The position numbers and the translations under genes were made by a program. A DNA stretch of 16,515 nt from DASYYE01 sp035946955 (lineage in GTDB: Bacteria; Actinomycetota; Actinomycetes; Streptosporangiales; Streptosporangiaceae), in assembly GCA_035946955.1 (NCBI GenBank), contig DASYYE010000015.1:1-16515 (forward strand). Reading direction: 5' to 3'. Below the pieces are notes generated by a model that had not been told where the DNA came from, did not search any database, and was given only the letters and a program-made list of their open reading frames with translations. Within the stretch, counting starts at the first letter, position 1. Each line of letters opens with the position of its first letter. Of this stretch, positions 8,001 to 15,955 are shown in pieces.

Positions 8001-11000
8001 ACGACGGTGTGCTCTTCAGCGCCCAGGCCGGGAGCCTCAGTTCGACCACCACCACCTCCTACGACCCCGAGCTGTACGTCGGGACCGACGGCCTCCTGCA
8101 TGGCGAGTTCTGGAACGGCAGCATCGACGCTCTCAATTCGACCAAGCGGGTCGACGACAACACGTGGCACCAGGCCGTCCTGACCTCCTACGACGCGTCG
8201 GGCGGGGACACGCAGGCGCTGTACCTGGACGGTCAGCTCCAGGGGTCTGTCACCCACGCCATCAGCAACACCGCTCAGCAGTACATCTACATCGGGGCGG
8301 GCCTGGTCGGCGGCGGCTGGCAGGACATTCCGAGTGCTGACGTCAACAGCACGGATGGCTTGCCCTGGTACTTCAACGGTGACATCGCCGACGTGGGGTT
8401 CTGGGACGCCCCGCTGAACTCCAGCCAGGTCATGACGACCTACCAGGCGGCCACCACGCCAGTGCAATTGCTGACCCAGATCACCCGGCCGTCCGGCAAC
8501 GTCTACGCAAAGGTGAGCTACGACCCGGGAGACAGCCGGGTCACCCAGGTGACGGACAGCAACGGCGGGACGTGGCAGATCGATGCTCCCATCGATGTTG
8601 GGTCGAGCCAGGTCTATGTGTCCGCGGTGCTCGGCCAGGGCCCCGCCGACTACTGGCGCCTCGGGGACAACGGCGCCACCGATGCGGCCAACGAGGTCAA
8701 CGGCGGCACCGCCGTCTACCACAACGTGACGGAGAACGAACCGAACGGGCAGTTCTACGACTCCCCGGTCGCAACGTTCGACCCCAAATCGTCGTCCAAT
8801 ATCTCGCTGCCGTCGCTGATCCAGCCCGGTGGGGGCGCGAACCAGTCGGTCAGCCTCTGGTTCAACACCACGTCCACCAACGAAGTTCTGGCCGGCGCCG
8901 ACGAGTACCCGCTCGGCCAGGAGAACCTCCAGAGCAACCAGTACGACCCGCTGCTGTACATCGACAGCAACGGCACGCTGAAAGGCGAGTTCTGGAACGG
9001 CAGCACCAACCCGATCTCGTCCGGCAGCACCCACGTCAACGACGGCAAGTGGCACAACGTCATCCTCGCGGCGGGCAACGACACCCAGGCGATGTACCTG
9101 GACGGGCAGCAGGTCGCCGGGTTGCTGTCGGGTGACATCGACGCCCAGAACGTGCCGAACATGTATGTCGGCGCCGGAGACCTGGGCGGTTCCTGGCCCT
9201 CTACCTCCGGGGACACCGGGGGGCCGGTCTATTTCAACGGGTCTATCAGCGATGTCGCGTTCTACAACTCCGACCTGAGCCAGGCCCAGGTGATGGCGGA
9301 GTGGAACGCCGTGAAGCATTCGGGGGGTACGACACCGGTGGAGAAGGTGCTGGTCGATCCGCCGGTGACCAGCGACATCCAGCCCGCCATGGGCGACGTG
9401 ACCGACTACGTGATGGACCCGCTCAACGGCAACCGCCTGCTCTCGCAGACCGATGCGTACGAGAACACGACCAACTACGGGTACGACACTGGTGGGTTCC
9501 TGTACGACACCGTGGACCCGAATGGGGACGAGACCATCACCGGTCACGACGTGCGGGGCAACGTCGTCTCGCAGACGACCTGCCAGGACCAGGCGGCCAA
9601 CGACTGCTCGACCGAGTACTTCGGCTACCTGCCCGACGACACCACGACCACGCTGAGCCCCAACCCGCAGGACGACCTGCTGTCGTGGTCACGCGCCCCA
9701 GGGTCCTCATCAGCAACCGACAACACGTACCTGACCAGCTACAAGTACAACACCGCTGGCGAGGAGCTGTCCGCGACCACGCCGGCGGTGCCGGGATCCC
9801 CGATGGGCCCGAAGAGCACGATCACCTACACCACCAATACGACGACCGCCTTCATCAGCCCACTTCCCGGGGCCAACCCGCCGGCGTGCAACACCAACAC
9901 GAACGCGCCCCAGGGCCTGCCGATGACCGAGACCTCACCGTCCGGCGGGGTGATGTCCATCGAGTACTACTGCAACGGCGACGTCGGGCAGGTGACAGAC
10001 GCCGACGGCCTGGTGACGCAGTACGCCTACGACGGGCTCGGGCGGCTGACCACGAAGACCGTCACCTACGACGTGGGCGCCAGCCCGGTCACCCTGACGA
10101 CCCAGTACCGCTACAACGACCTGGGCCAGGTGACACAGGAGACGGACCCGCAGGTGACCGACCGGGTCAACGGCACGATCCACCAGGCCCAGACCACCAC
10201 CGTCTATGACGCTGACGGCAACATCCAGTCACAGACCGTCGCCGATGTCGGGCCCGGTGGCGGGGACGCCTCACGCATGGTCCACTACCGGTACGACTCC
10301 ACCGACCACCTGCAGGACTCCTGGGACGCCCTGGGCAGCGAGACCCAATACACCTATGACCACTACGGCAACCTCAGCCAGCAGACCGACCCCGCGGGTG
10401 ACGCGTATGACTACACCTACAACGCGAATGGCCAGCTGACCGGCACCACGCTGCAGGGTTACACCGGCAGCCCGCCCGGCTCCCAGTCGCCCGCGAACCT
10501 GGTGGAGTCATCCCGCGCCTATGACCCCGCAGGCCGGCTGGCGTCAGTGACCGACGCCAACGGGGACATGACCTCCTACACCTACACCGACAACGGGCTG
10601 CTGGCCACGGTGACCCGCTGCGACCAGCACGCGGCCACCGCCACCGGCTGCAATGCGGCCGACGGCAACGCGTTCGTGGAGCAGTCCAACACCTACAACG
10701 GGGCCGGCCAGCTCACCCAGCAGGCGACCAACAATGGCGCCACCACCACCGACTACACGCCCGATGCCAGCGGGCAGAACACCTCACAGACGGTAGACCC
10801 CAGCGGGCTGGACCGCACCATCAGCTACACCTACACCCCGGACGGACAGGTCGGCAACGAGACCCTGACCGGCCCCGGCAGCAGCGAACCGGTGCAGTCG
10901 CAGACATCCACGTACGACCCGATGGGCAACCTCACGTCGCGGACGGCCTACCTGCAGCCGGACCCAGCAGGCAACCCCACCGGCTGGTGGCCGCTGAACC

Positions 11001-14000
11001 AGACGTCCGGCACCACGGTGACCGACACCTCGGGCGGCGGTAACAACGGCACCGCTAACAGCACTGTGCAGTGGTCCGGTGGCACGGCGGCCTTCAACGG
11101 CACCAGCTCGCAGGTGGACACGAACGGGCCCGTGCTCAACACGGCCGGGTCCTTCTCCGTGTCCGCCTGGGCAGACGTGACGGGTGACACGACCCAGACC
11201 CAGGGCATCGTGGCGGAGAGCTCCACCTACGAGAACGGCTTCCGCCTGCAGTACGAGAACAACGGGCAATGGGAGTTCGGCCGGGCCACGGCTGACGCGT
11301 CGGGCACCCCGTCGTTCGACGTCGCCGCCGCGCCCGCGCACACGGGTACCTGGACCCACCTCGTCGGAATCTTCGCCGCATCCAGCGGCACGATGACCCT
11401 GTACGTGAACGGCCAGCAGGCGGCCACCGAGACTGACACGACGGACAAGCCGTTCACTGCCAACGGGAGCCTGACCATAGGCGCCGACCAGTGGAAGGGC
11501 GGCACCACCGACTTCTTCGATGGCGACATCGCGGACGTGCAGGTGTACCAGAGTGCGCTGACCCCTGCCCAGGTGCTGGCCCTGTCCAACGAAGGCCAGA
11601 ACGGCATCGCGAGGCAAGCCAACGAACTGGCGACATCGTGGACGCTGGACCAACGTGGGCTGCCGGCGTCCATGACCGACCCGAACGGCAACACGACCCA
11701 CTATGTCTATGACGAGGCCGGCCACCTCGGCATCACCGAGCATCCCGCCGTCACCACGGTGGCGTACGGCTCCCAGCCCGTCCAGTCCACCCCGACCACG
11801 ATGACGGGATACAACACGTTCGGGCAGCCGACCGAAACCTCCGACGCCGACGGCAACGTCACCACCACCGCCTACGACGCCGACGGCCAGCCGGTCACCG
11901 TGACAGGGCCGGCCTACACCCCGCCGAACACAGGCTCGCCCATCACCCCGGTCACCACCACCACGTACAACGACCTGGGCCAGGTCCAGTCGGTGAAAGA
12001 CCCGCTGGGCAACCTGACCCAGTACACCTACGACCAGCTCGGCGACGTCGCGACCAAGACCGACCCGGACGGCGGGGTGACCACCTACGGCTACGACCCC
12101 AACGGCAACCAGACCTACGAACAGAACCCAACCCAGGCGGTGACCGACGCCACCTACGACTACCTGGGCCGGAAGACGACCTCCACCGAGATAGAGCGCT
12201 ACCCCTGTGCCGCCGCGCTGCAGAACATCGCATGCCCGAACAATGTGCCGACCCCTTCCGCGTACACCACGGATTACAGCTACTTCCCGGACACCAACGG
12301 GAAGGGCCCGTGGCTGGCGTCACAGCAGACCCCGGACGGGGTGACGACCTCCTACCTCTATAACGCGGCTGGCGAGACCGTGACGGCGACCGATGGTGCC
12401 AACAACACGAGCCAGTACAGCTACGACCCCGCTGGGCGCCTGATCCAGACGTTGAACCCGGACGGAACGCTGTCCACCAGCACCTACAACGCGGTCGGGG
12501 AGATGGTAGGCCAAGCCGATCTGACCGGTGCTGGTGTCCCCCTGCGGTCCGACAGCGCCACCTACGACGGCGACGGGAACATGGTCTCGTCCACCGACTT
12601 CCGAGGCCACACGACGACCTACACCTACAACGCCGTCAACTGGCTGACCAGCGAGACGCAACCCGTGTCGCCCGGCACCACCATCCAGACGTCGTTCGGG
12701 TACGACCCGAACGGCAACCAGACCTTGTACGTGGACGGCAACGGCAACGACTGGTCCACGACCTACAACCCGTGGAACCTGCCGGAGAAGAGCGTCGAGC
12801 CGGCAACCGGCGGCGGCGGTCAGCCGACCTCCACGACGAGTTACGACGCGGGCGGGAACCCGGTCCAGGAGACAGAGCCCGGTGGGGTCACGCTCGCCAG
12901 CACCTTCAACAACATGAACGAGCTGTCCGGGCAGTCCGCCACCGGGGCCCAGGTCGTCACCGCCACCCGGAGCTTCAGCTACGACAACGCGGGCAAACTG
13001 ACCAGCGCTGCCACCACTGCGGCGAACGGGGCACCGGCGACCAGTGAGTCGTTCGCCTACGACGACCGGGGCCTGCGGCTCACCGCGTCCGGCAGCGCAG
13101 GCTCGTCGACGTTCACCTACAACGGTGACGGCATGCTGGCCTCGGCGGCCGACGCAGCCGGGACCACGGCGTACGGCTACGACAACGCGGACCGCGTGTA
13201 CACGGTGCAAGACCCCCTGACCGGCACGACCTCGACGTACACGTACAACCCGATGTCGCAGGTGAGGCAGATCTCCTACGGCTCTGGCAACGACGTGCGG
13301 GCGTTCACCTACAACAACGAGCATGAGCTGGCGACTGACACGCTGTCGACGGCCACTGGCACCCAGGTGTCATCCATCTCCTATGGCTATGACCCCAATG
13401 GCAACCTGACGTCCAAGTCCACCACCGGTTTCGACGGGTCGTCGAGCAACACTTACAACTACGACCAGGCGAACCGGCTCACCCAGTGGGCGAGCGGCGG
13501 CAACACCGTCAACTACGCCTATGACGGCGCGGGGAACCGCACCCAGATCGGGTCGGAAACCCTGACCTACAACTCCCTCGACGAACTGACCACCATCACC
13601 CCCGCGACCGGGTCCGCGACCACGCTCGGCTACACGCAGAACGGGAACCTGAAGTCGGTGACCACGGGCGGCACGGTCCAGACGTTCAAGAACGACGGCT
13701 ACGGCCAGGCGGACACCCAGGGCCGCCAGCAGTTCACCTATGACGCGCTCGGACGGGTGCTGACCGACCGGCCTGTCAGCGGCTCCGGGCAGAGCTTCAC
13801 GTTCTCCTACCAGGGCAGCAGCAACTTGATCGCGTCCGACAGCCAGTCGGACTACACCTACGACCCGTCCGGCACCCTGGTCGCGGCCGGGCAGGCCAGC
13901 GGCGGCTCCGGCACGGGTGTGCTGGCTCTTACAGATGCTCACACAGACGTGGTCGGCGAGTTCAGCCCGTCGGGTGCTGCCCTGTCGGGGTCGGTGACCT

Positions 14001-15955
14001 ATGACCCGCTGGGCAATGTCCTCGCCGCCAGCGCCATGTCCGGGAGCCTCGGGTACCAGTCCGGGTTCACCGATTCCAGCAGCGGCCTGGTTTCGATGGG
14101 TGCCCGCTGGTACTCCCCGGCGGACGGCCAGTTCAACAACCGTGACACGGCGCACGTGAACCCGTTCCCGGACCCGGCGGCAGCCAACCCGTTCGCCTAT
14201 GCCGCTGACGCCCCGCTGACCAACACCGACCCGACTGGGCACATGGCGTGGAGCGGCAACTTCAACGAGGGGCAGCGGGGGGCGTGTTCAGGGGCGGCGT
14301 GTCGTTGGTACAACCCGAACCCTCAGCCGCGGCAGCAGCCGTCGTGTGGCGGCTGGTGGAACTCCTTTACCTGTGCGGTGAGCAGCGTCTACCACGCGGC
14401 GGTGCACCACGTGGTGAGTTTCGTGACGACCACTGCGGATGTGGTGGGGCTGGGTCAGGCGCTGCATGACCTGGGTTCGTTGGTGGGCCATGCGGTCGCG
14501 GACGTGAAGTCGATGGTGCGTGACGCGAGCAGGTTCGGGTCGCAGGTGATGGCTGATGCGTGGCATGCGGCCAAGTCGGCGTCGGCTGGGATAGCCCAGG
14601 CCGTAACCAAGTATGGGTCGCCGATCATCCATGCGGTGACGCGTGTGGTGTCTGTGGCGGTGCACCCGTATGCGGTGGTGGCCTCAGCGGTGGTGTCGTT
14701 TGTGAAGAACCATGCGGCGGCGATCGCGGGGATGGCGGCGTCGTTCGTGGTGTTCGCGGGGTGTGAGGCGGTGCTGGGTGGGGCGACGGCGGGTGTGGGG
14801 GCGGTGGCTGGCGCCCCGGTATGTGGTGCCCTGGCGGGTGCGGTCGGCAACGCGGTGTCCTACGGGGTGACGGCGGCGCAGACGGGCAAGTTCTCCTGGG
14901 GTGACCTGGGCAAGACCGCGCTGATAGGCGCGGTGGCCGGTGGTGTCACCGGCGGCTTGCTGGGCGGTGCGGGTGGTGAGGCCGGCAGCGCACTCGCCGA
15001 CGACCTGATCTCCTCCGGCGCCGACGACGCCGCCACGACGGCGGCCGACACCGCGGCCGCCTCAGGCGCGCGGTCGTCGGAAACTGCTGCGTCAGCCGAC
15101 ACTGCGGACACAGCAGCAGCCGACGCGCTCAAACCCGAACAGTCCTCCAGCGTAGAGCAGGAACAGGCACGCGAGGCGCAACAGGTTGAACCGTCCTGTG
15201 GCGGGATGAGCTTCACAGCCGCCACCAGAGTCGTGACCGCGTCCGGCAAGGCGGTCGCGATCAGCAGACTGCGCAAGGGCCAGAAGGTGCTGGCTACGAG
15301 TATCAGGACTGGGGAGACAACCGTCAGGTCCGTGGCAGCGGTGCTGGTGCACTACGACACCGATCGCTACAACCTGCGAGTTCAGATCCCAGGCGGTTCG
15401 GCGGTCATCCACACCACCCGCAACCACCGGTTCTGGGACCAGACCAGCGACCGCTGGGTCAAAGCAGCCGCTCTCAAGTACGGCACCCGCCTCCGCACCT
15501 TGACCGGTGGCATCGCCACCGCCGTCGGCGGCCACAACGCTAAGACACGGTCAGGGTGGATGTGGGATCTCACCATCCCCACCGACCACGACTTCTACGT
15601 CGAACTCGCCGCTACCGCTATCCTCGTCCACAACTGTCCCGAGGACCTTGAGCAGATCCAGGAGCACGTTATCCCTCGGCACACCCCTGGTGGTGCTCTG
15701 GCTGACTCATCCAAGGGCCTGTTTGACGTGGGCGTGAATTTGGAGAAACTCGCCGAAGGGAGCGCAGGGCGGATAGGGTTCTGGCAGGAAGCAACGAGTA
15801 ATATTCGCTACTTTATAAGGACAAGTTCCATCGTTGGTAGAGATATTTCCCGCGGCCTTCCAACCAACATATACACAATCGTCAGGAATGGCTACTCGGG
15901 CGACCTCGTCACAATGTACCCGGGACTGCCGAGAGATATTGTGGGGCCGCAGTGA
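4808..15955 (+). CDS. Giant secreted RHS/YD-repeat polymorphic toxin with HINT domain and C-terminal toxin
   Basis: One uninterrupted frame encodes 3,715 residues, well above the roughly 1,400-2,500 usual for RHS toxins. Order: signal peptide (1-66), N-terminal region (about 67-388), DNRLRE-like domain (389-578), fibronectin-III-like domain (580-688), RHS entry segment (about 699-754), LamG-like 1 (972-1218) and 2 (1269-1508), YD repeats (1528-2055), LamG-like 3 (2056-2265), YD repeats (2280-3036), RHS core (3039-3148), hydrophobic linker (about 3300-3400), HINT (3464-3609), toxin (3610-3715). In this family the YD repeats form a hollow shell that holds the toxin until release in a target cell. 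The start GTG 4808 has GAAGGGG six bases upstream. GTG 4928 would give a conventional short signal peptide and skip the TTA codon, but lacks a good ribosome site. The immunity gene overlaps the stop by four bases. The presence of a signal peptide suggests Sec export and a cell-surface or contact-dependent role. Confidence 0.96.
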   Translation: MGIRRVRGLTSASTGNGNSARRFWRGALDRRRRRGTGRARVRLVRLTAIMMLAWFPLALWAPAASASTLRFPALSLAGLRAWVLGLPSPHVPQEVKGSAAGKPHAVPASVTRAGRGVGRPPGIAPGQLPEYHPYVPKMKPIKSGPGAVGFNAETSRLVASATTATTDLYRNADGSHTRLVYAAPVNYRTASGTYAPIDPSLEQQDTRWREKANAIAVSTAAQASDQQVGRVSIRPGESVGWALASAAPVTASVSGQVATYSNVLPATDLVETAGRDGINQSLVLHSTAAPSAWLFPLRLTGLTAVAAADGSVDLVDAAGKVAEVIPPGSAADSRLSGNSGMTAQTSVTTQLVAYQGGQALSVSLSRAWLDAQSRVFPVTVSTLSPRGGPVSEGPDGANYAFSVGPENNFDASIMKVGNDGSGDVAISFIHFPSIPANLPDQHITSATLHVWDAWAWQCTGTAFNVDKITQGWTSNSTMTFPGPSIDNGNPMGTWSGIAPTNACNGSNNPPNPAFGGYMDVPMDSTGLSVLNDWTVNPGDQHGVAIRAFDNQQDKDWKQIDGVASNDNVPYFSINYVADVAPQINAQYPSDNYTATTLTPELMAVGSDPDEWPNPLEYEFTVEQDNNGTLTKVADSGLIQGYGGENDKADWEVPAGKLSWNQTYYWYVEAFDGVDYSQPTVYALTTPVPQPTVTSDLSQNPGGTGFDPANNNYTTSTTDARVSTVGPALDIERYYNSENADAGSAFGTGWSSVLDMEVSPGLSDISASTLETEVVTYPDGEQVGFGISGTAPNITYTAPEGRYATLTANGFDSSGNPTGFTLIDKNDTIYDFSKKLSTSLGNGPWGITSITDGLGNATVDTNDTNNQTVDFNWNNSTISPEITSMTSTVSGRYLDINWQSSTGTGATVPHVSSVVTSPVNSSDPTSGLTWNYQYSSTNGDELTSACPPTPPGTTPACTTYSYGQTGTTYPASVEDTAPHSFWPLDEPSGTTAHSTVLQNEGIDNGTYNGSVTLGQPGPVSGSNQTGASFDGSSADVELDGTSSQNSIVTGAKYQTVSLWFKVQTGNDGVLFSAQAGSLSSTTTTSYDPELYVGTDGLLHGEFWNGSIDALNSTKRVDDNTWHQAVLTSYDASGGDTQALYLDGQLQGSVTHAISNTAQQYIYIGAGLVGGGWQDIPSADVNSTDGLPWYFNGDIADVGFWDAPLNSSQVMTTYQAATTPVQLLTQITRPSGNVYAKVSYDPGDSRVTQVTDSNGGTWQIDAPIDVGSSQVYVSAVLGQGPADYWRLGDNGATDAANEVNGGTAVYHNVTENEPNGQFYDSPVATFDPKSSSNISLPSLIQPGGGANQSVSLWFNTTSTNEVLAGADEYPLGQENLQSNQYDPLLYIDSNGTLKGEFWNGSTNPISSGSTHVNDGKWHNVILAAGNDTQAMYLDGQQVAGLLSGDIDAQNVPNMYVGAGDLGGSWPSTSGDTGGPVYFNGSISDVAFYNSDLSQAQVMAEWNAVKHSGGTTPVEKVLVDPPVTSDIQPAMGDVTDYVMDPLNGNRLLSQTDAYENTTNYGYDTGGFLYDTVDPNGDETITGHDVRGNVVSQTTCQDQAANDCSTEYFGYLPDDTTTTLSPNPQDDLLSWSRAPGSSSATDNTYLTSYKYNTAGEELSATTPAVPGSPMGPKSTITYTTNTTTAFISPLPGANPPACNTNTNAPQGLPMTETSPSGGVMSIEYYCNGDVGQVTDADGLVTQYAYDGLGRLTTKTVTYDVGASPVTLTTQYRYNDLGQVTQETDPQVTDRVNGTIHQAQTTTVYDADGNIQSQTVADVGPGGGDASRMVHYRYDSTDHLQDSWDALGSETQYTYDHYGNLSQQTDPAGDAYDYTYNANGQLTGTTLQGYTGSPPGSQSPANLVESSRAYDPAGRLASVTDANGDMTSYTYTDNGLLATVTRCDQHAATATGCNAADGNAFVEQSNTYNGAGQLTQQATNNGATTTDYTPDASGQNTSQTVDPSGLDRTISYTYTPDGQVGNETLTGPGSSEPVQSQTSTYDPMGNLTSRTAYLQPDPAGNPTGWWPLNQTSGTTVTDTSGGGNNGTANSTVQWSGGTAAFNGTSSQVDTNGPVLNTAGSFSVSAWADVTGDTTQTQGIVAESSTYENGFRLQYENNGQWEFGRATADASGTPSFDVAAAPAHTGTWTHLVGIFAASSGTMTLYVNGQQAATETDTTDKPFTANGSLTIGADQWKGGTTDFFDGDIADVQVYQSALTPAQVLALSNEGQNGIARQANELATSWTLDQRGLPASMTDPNGNTTHYVYDEAGHLGITEHPAVTTVAYGSQPVQSTPTTMTGYNTFGQPTETSDADGNVTTTAYDADGQPVTVTGPAYTPPNTGSPITPVTTTTYNDLGQVQSVKDPLGNLTQYTYDQLGDVATKTDPDGGVTTYGYDPNGNQTYEQNPTQAVTDATYDYLGRKTTSTEIERYPCAAALQNIACPNNVPTPSAYTTDYSYFPDTNGKGPWLASQQTPDGVTTSYLYNAAGETVTATDGANNTSQYSYDPAGRLIQTLNPDGTLSTSTYNAVGEMVGQADLTGAGVPLRSDSATYDGDGNMVSSTDFRGHTTTYTYNAVNWLTSETQPVSPGTTIQTSFGYDPNGNQTLYVDGNGNDWSTTYNPWNLPEKSVEPATGGGGQPTSTTSYDAGGNPVQETEPGGVTLASTFNNMNELSGQSATGAQVVTATRSFSYDNAGKLTSAATTAANGAPATSESFAYDDRGLRLTASGSAGSSTFTYNGDGMLASAADAAGTTAYGYDNADRVYTVQDPLTGTTSTYTYNPMSQVRQISYGSGNDVRAFTYNNEHELATDTLSTATGTQVSSISYGYDPNGNLTSKSTTGFDGSSSNTYNYDQANRLTQWASGGNTVNYAYDGAGNRTQIGSETLTYNSLDELTTITPATGSATTLGYTQNGNLKSVTTGGTVQTFKNDGYGQADTQGRQQFTYDALGRVLTDRPVSGSGQSFTFSYQGSSNLIASDSQSDYTYDPSGTLVAAGQASGGSGTGVLALTDAHTDVVGEFSPSGAALSGSVTYDPLGNVLAASAMSGSLGYQSGFTDSSSGLVSMGARWYSPADGQFNNRDTAHVNPFPDPAAANPFAYAADAPLTNTDPTGHMAWSGNFNEGQRGACSGAACRWYNPNPQPRQQPSCGGWWNSFTCAVSSVYHAAVHHVVSFVTTTADVVGLGQALHDLGSLVGHAVADVKSMVRDASRFGSQVMADAWHAAKSASAGIAQAVTKYGSPIIHAVTRVVSVAVHPYAVVASAVVSFVKNHAAAIAGMAASFVVFAGCEAVLGGATAGVGAVAGAPVCGALAGAVGNAVSYGVTAAQTGKFSWGDLGKTALIGAVAGGVTGGLLGGAGGEAGSALADDLISSGADDAATTAADTAAASGARSSETAASADTADTAAADALKPEQSSSVEQEQAREAQQVEPSCGGMSFTAATRVVTASGKAVAISRLRKGQKVLATSIRTGETTVRSVAAVLVHYDTDRYNLRVQIPGGSAVIHTTRNHRFWDQTSDRWVKAAALKYGTRLRTLTGGIATAVGGHNAKTRSGWMWDLTIPTDHDFYVELAATAILVHNCPEDLEQIQEHVIPRHTPGGALADSSKGLFDVGVNLEKLAEGSAGRIGFWQEATSNIRYFIRTSSIVGRDISRGLPTNIYTIVRNGYSGDLVTMYPGLPRDIVGPQ
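4889..4891 (+). promoter_or_regulatory. Single in-frame TTA leucine codon at codon 28 of the RHS gene
   Basis: The frame reads GCC-TTA-GAC, giving Ala-Leu-Asp at 27-29. It is the only in-frame TTA I found in the 3,715 codons. In Streptomyces and relatives TTA is decoded by the bldA tRNA, which becomes abundant late in development, and TTA codons near the start often make a gene bldA-dependent. Whether this host uses that control is inference. Confidence 0.5.
5972..6541 (+). other. DNRLRE-like beta-sandwich domain of the RHS protein
   Basis: Residues 389-578 run from SEGPDGANYAFSVG through SIMKVGNDGSGDVAISFIHF, SATLHVWDAW and TQGWTSNSTMTFPGP to GVAIRAFDNQQDKDWKQI and PYFSINY. This order (a property-counting strand, 'S...L.v...', 'i...W......', then a final strand) is the pattern of DNRLRE/disaggregatase-related domains often found N-terminal to actinobacterial RHS proteins, and probably binds cell-surface carbohydrate. 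Confidence 0.65.
6545..6871 (+). other. Fibronectin type III-like domain of the RHS protein
   Basis: Residues 580-688 begin PQINAQYPSDNYTATTLTPEL and end TYYWYVEAFDGVDYSQPTVYAL. The Tyr-Tyr-Trp-x-Val-x-Ala-x-Asp-Gly strand, followed by a short closing strand, is the usual end of an FnIII or cadherin-like fold. It probably acts as a spacer between the export/binding part and the RHS shell. Confidence 0.55.
7721..8461 (+). other. LamG/concanavalin A-like lectin domain 1 of the RHS protein
   Basis: Residues 972-1218 start with HSFWPLDEPSGTTAHS and include ASFDGSSADVEL, QTVSLWFKVQ, LHGEFWNGS, DNTWHQAVLTSYD, LYLDGQLQGS and FNGDIADVGFWDAPLNSSQV. This is the standard strand order of the LamG-like jellyroll. 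It is a near-duplicate of the next domain and is placed before the main YD repeats. Confidence 0.8.
8612..9331 (+). other. LamG/concanavalin A-like lectin domain 2 of the RHS protein
   Basis: Residues 1269-1508 start near GPADYWRLGDNGATDAANE and carry QSVSLWFNTT, LKGEFWNGST, DGKWHNVILAAGNDTQAMYL and FNGSISDVAFYNSDLSQAQV. Shared GEFWNGS, NDTQA-like, YLDGQ and FNG-I-DV-F segments show tandem duplication with domain 1, now well diverged. Confidence 0.8.
9389..10972 (+). repeat. YD (Tyr-Asp) repeat block 1
   Basis: Residues 1528-2055 hold about 13 YD-type repeats with the core Y-[TAGR]-Y-[DN]-x-x-G-x-L, for example YAYDGLGRLTTKT, YTYDHYGNLSQQTD and STYDPMGNLTSRT. Many are followed by D-x-x-G-x-x-T spacers about 20 residues apart. 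In RHS proteins such repeats coil into a closed beta-barrel shell. Confidence 0.9.
10973..11602 (+). other. LamG-like lectin domain 3, inserted between YD repeat blocks
   Basis: Residues 2056-2265 read NPTGWWPLNQTSGTTVTDTS, AAFNGTSSQVDT, SFSVSAWADVTG, TWTHLVGIFAAS, MTLYVNGQQAA, LTIGADQW and FDGDIADVQVYQSALTPAQV. This is a complete LamG-like jellyroll that differs clearly in sequence from the first two. It interrupts the YD array, so it would project from the shell as an external loop domain. Confidence 0.85.
11645..13915 (+). repeat. YD (Tyr-Asp) repeat block 2
   Basis: Residues 2280-3036 contain about 30 further YD-type repeats, such as YVYDEAGHLGITE, YGYDPNGNQTYEQ, YSYDPAGRLIQTL, YGYDPNGNLTSKS and YTYDPSGTLVAAG. 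The DNA repeats in places; TACGACCCnAACGGCAACCA occurs near 12092 and 12700. This block joins directly to the RHS core. Confidence 0.9.
13922..14251 (+). other. RHS-associated core domain
   Basis: Residues 3039-3148 read LALTDAHTDVVGEF, YDPLGNVL, GYQSGFTDSSSGLVSMGARWYSPADGQF, NPFAYAADAPLTNTDPTGHMAW. This is the conserved end of RHS proteins, where the consensus is GL...GARYYDP..GRF...D....NPY.YA..NP....DP.G. It plugs the shell and in studied members self-cleaves to free the toxin chain. DPTG is at 3141-3144. Confidence 0.93.
15197..15634 (+). other. Pretoxin HINT (intein/hedgehog-like) autoprocessing domain
   Basis: Residues 3464-3609 begin with Cys3464 in CGGMSFTAATRVVT (block A nucleophile). 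They continue with a G-x-A-I-x-x-L-x-x-G-x-x-V segment, a block B TxxH at 3537-3540 within HTTRNHRFW, and end with DFYVELAATAILVHN, with His3608 and Asn3609 followed by Cys3610. All residues needed for N-S shift and asparagine cyclisation are present. In polymorphic toxins this PT-HINT domain sits just before the toxin and releases it by self-cleavage. Confidence 0.88.
15635..15952 (+). other. C-terminal toxin domain, possible RNase A-like or BECR ribonuclease
   Basis: Residues 3610-3715 follow the HINT His-Asn. Visible motifs are EHVIPRHTPGG (3619-3629) with His3620, Arg3624 and His3625, Lys3636, an IVGRDISRGLPTNIYTIV segment (3675-3692) and a terminal GDLVTMYPGLP with Thr3702 and Tyr3704. 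An early R-H motif and a late T-x-Y-P in a domain of this size recall RNase A-like contact-dependent toxins and other BECR-fold nucleases. I could not match it to a named family, so the activity is inferred. Over the last 76 codons 29 end in A or T, with ATA, AGA and AGG used, unlike the rest of the gene. Confidence 0.6.

Noticed and set aside
7100..9547. Minus-strand open frame of 815 codons antisense to the RHS gene
   Set aside because: It mirrors the C-ending codons of the sense gene, has a composition rich in Val, Arg and Gly without recognisable domains, and no ribosome site. High-GC sense genes commonly leave such antisense frames open.
12320..13324. Minus-strand open frame of 334 codons antisense to YD repeats
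   Set aside because: Same cause as the other antisense frames; the sense strand carries clear YD repeats across all of it.
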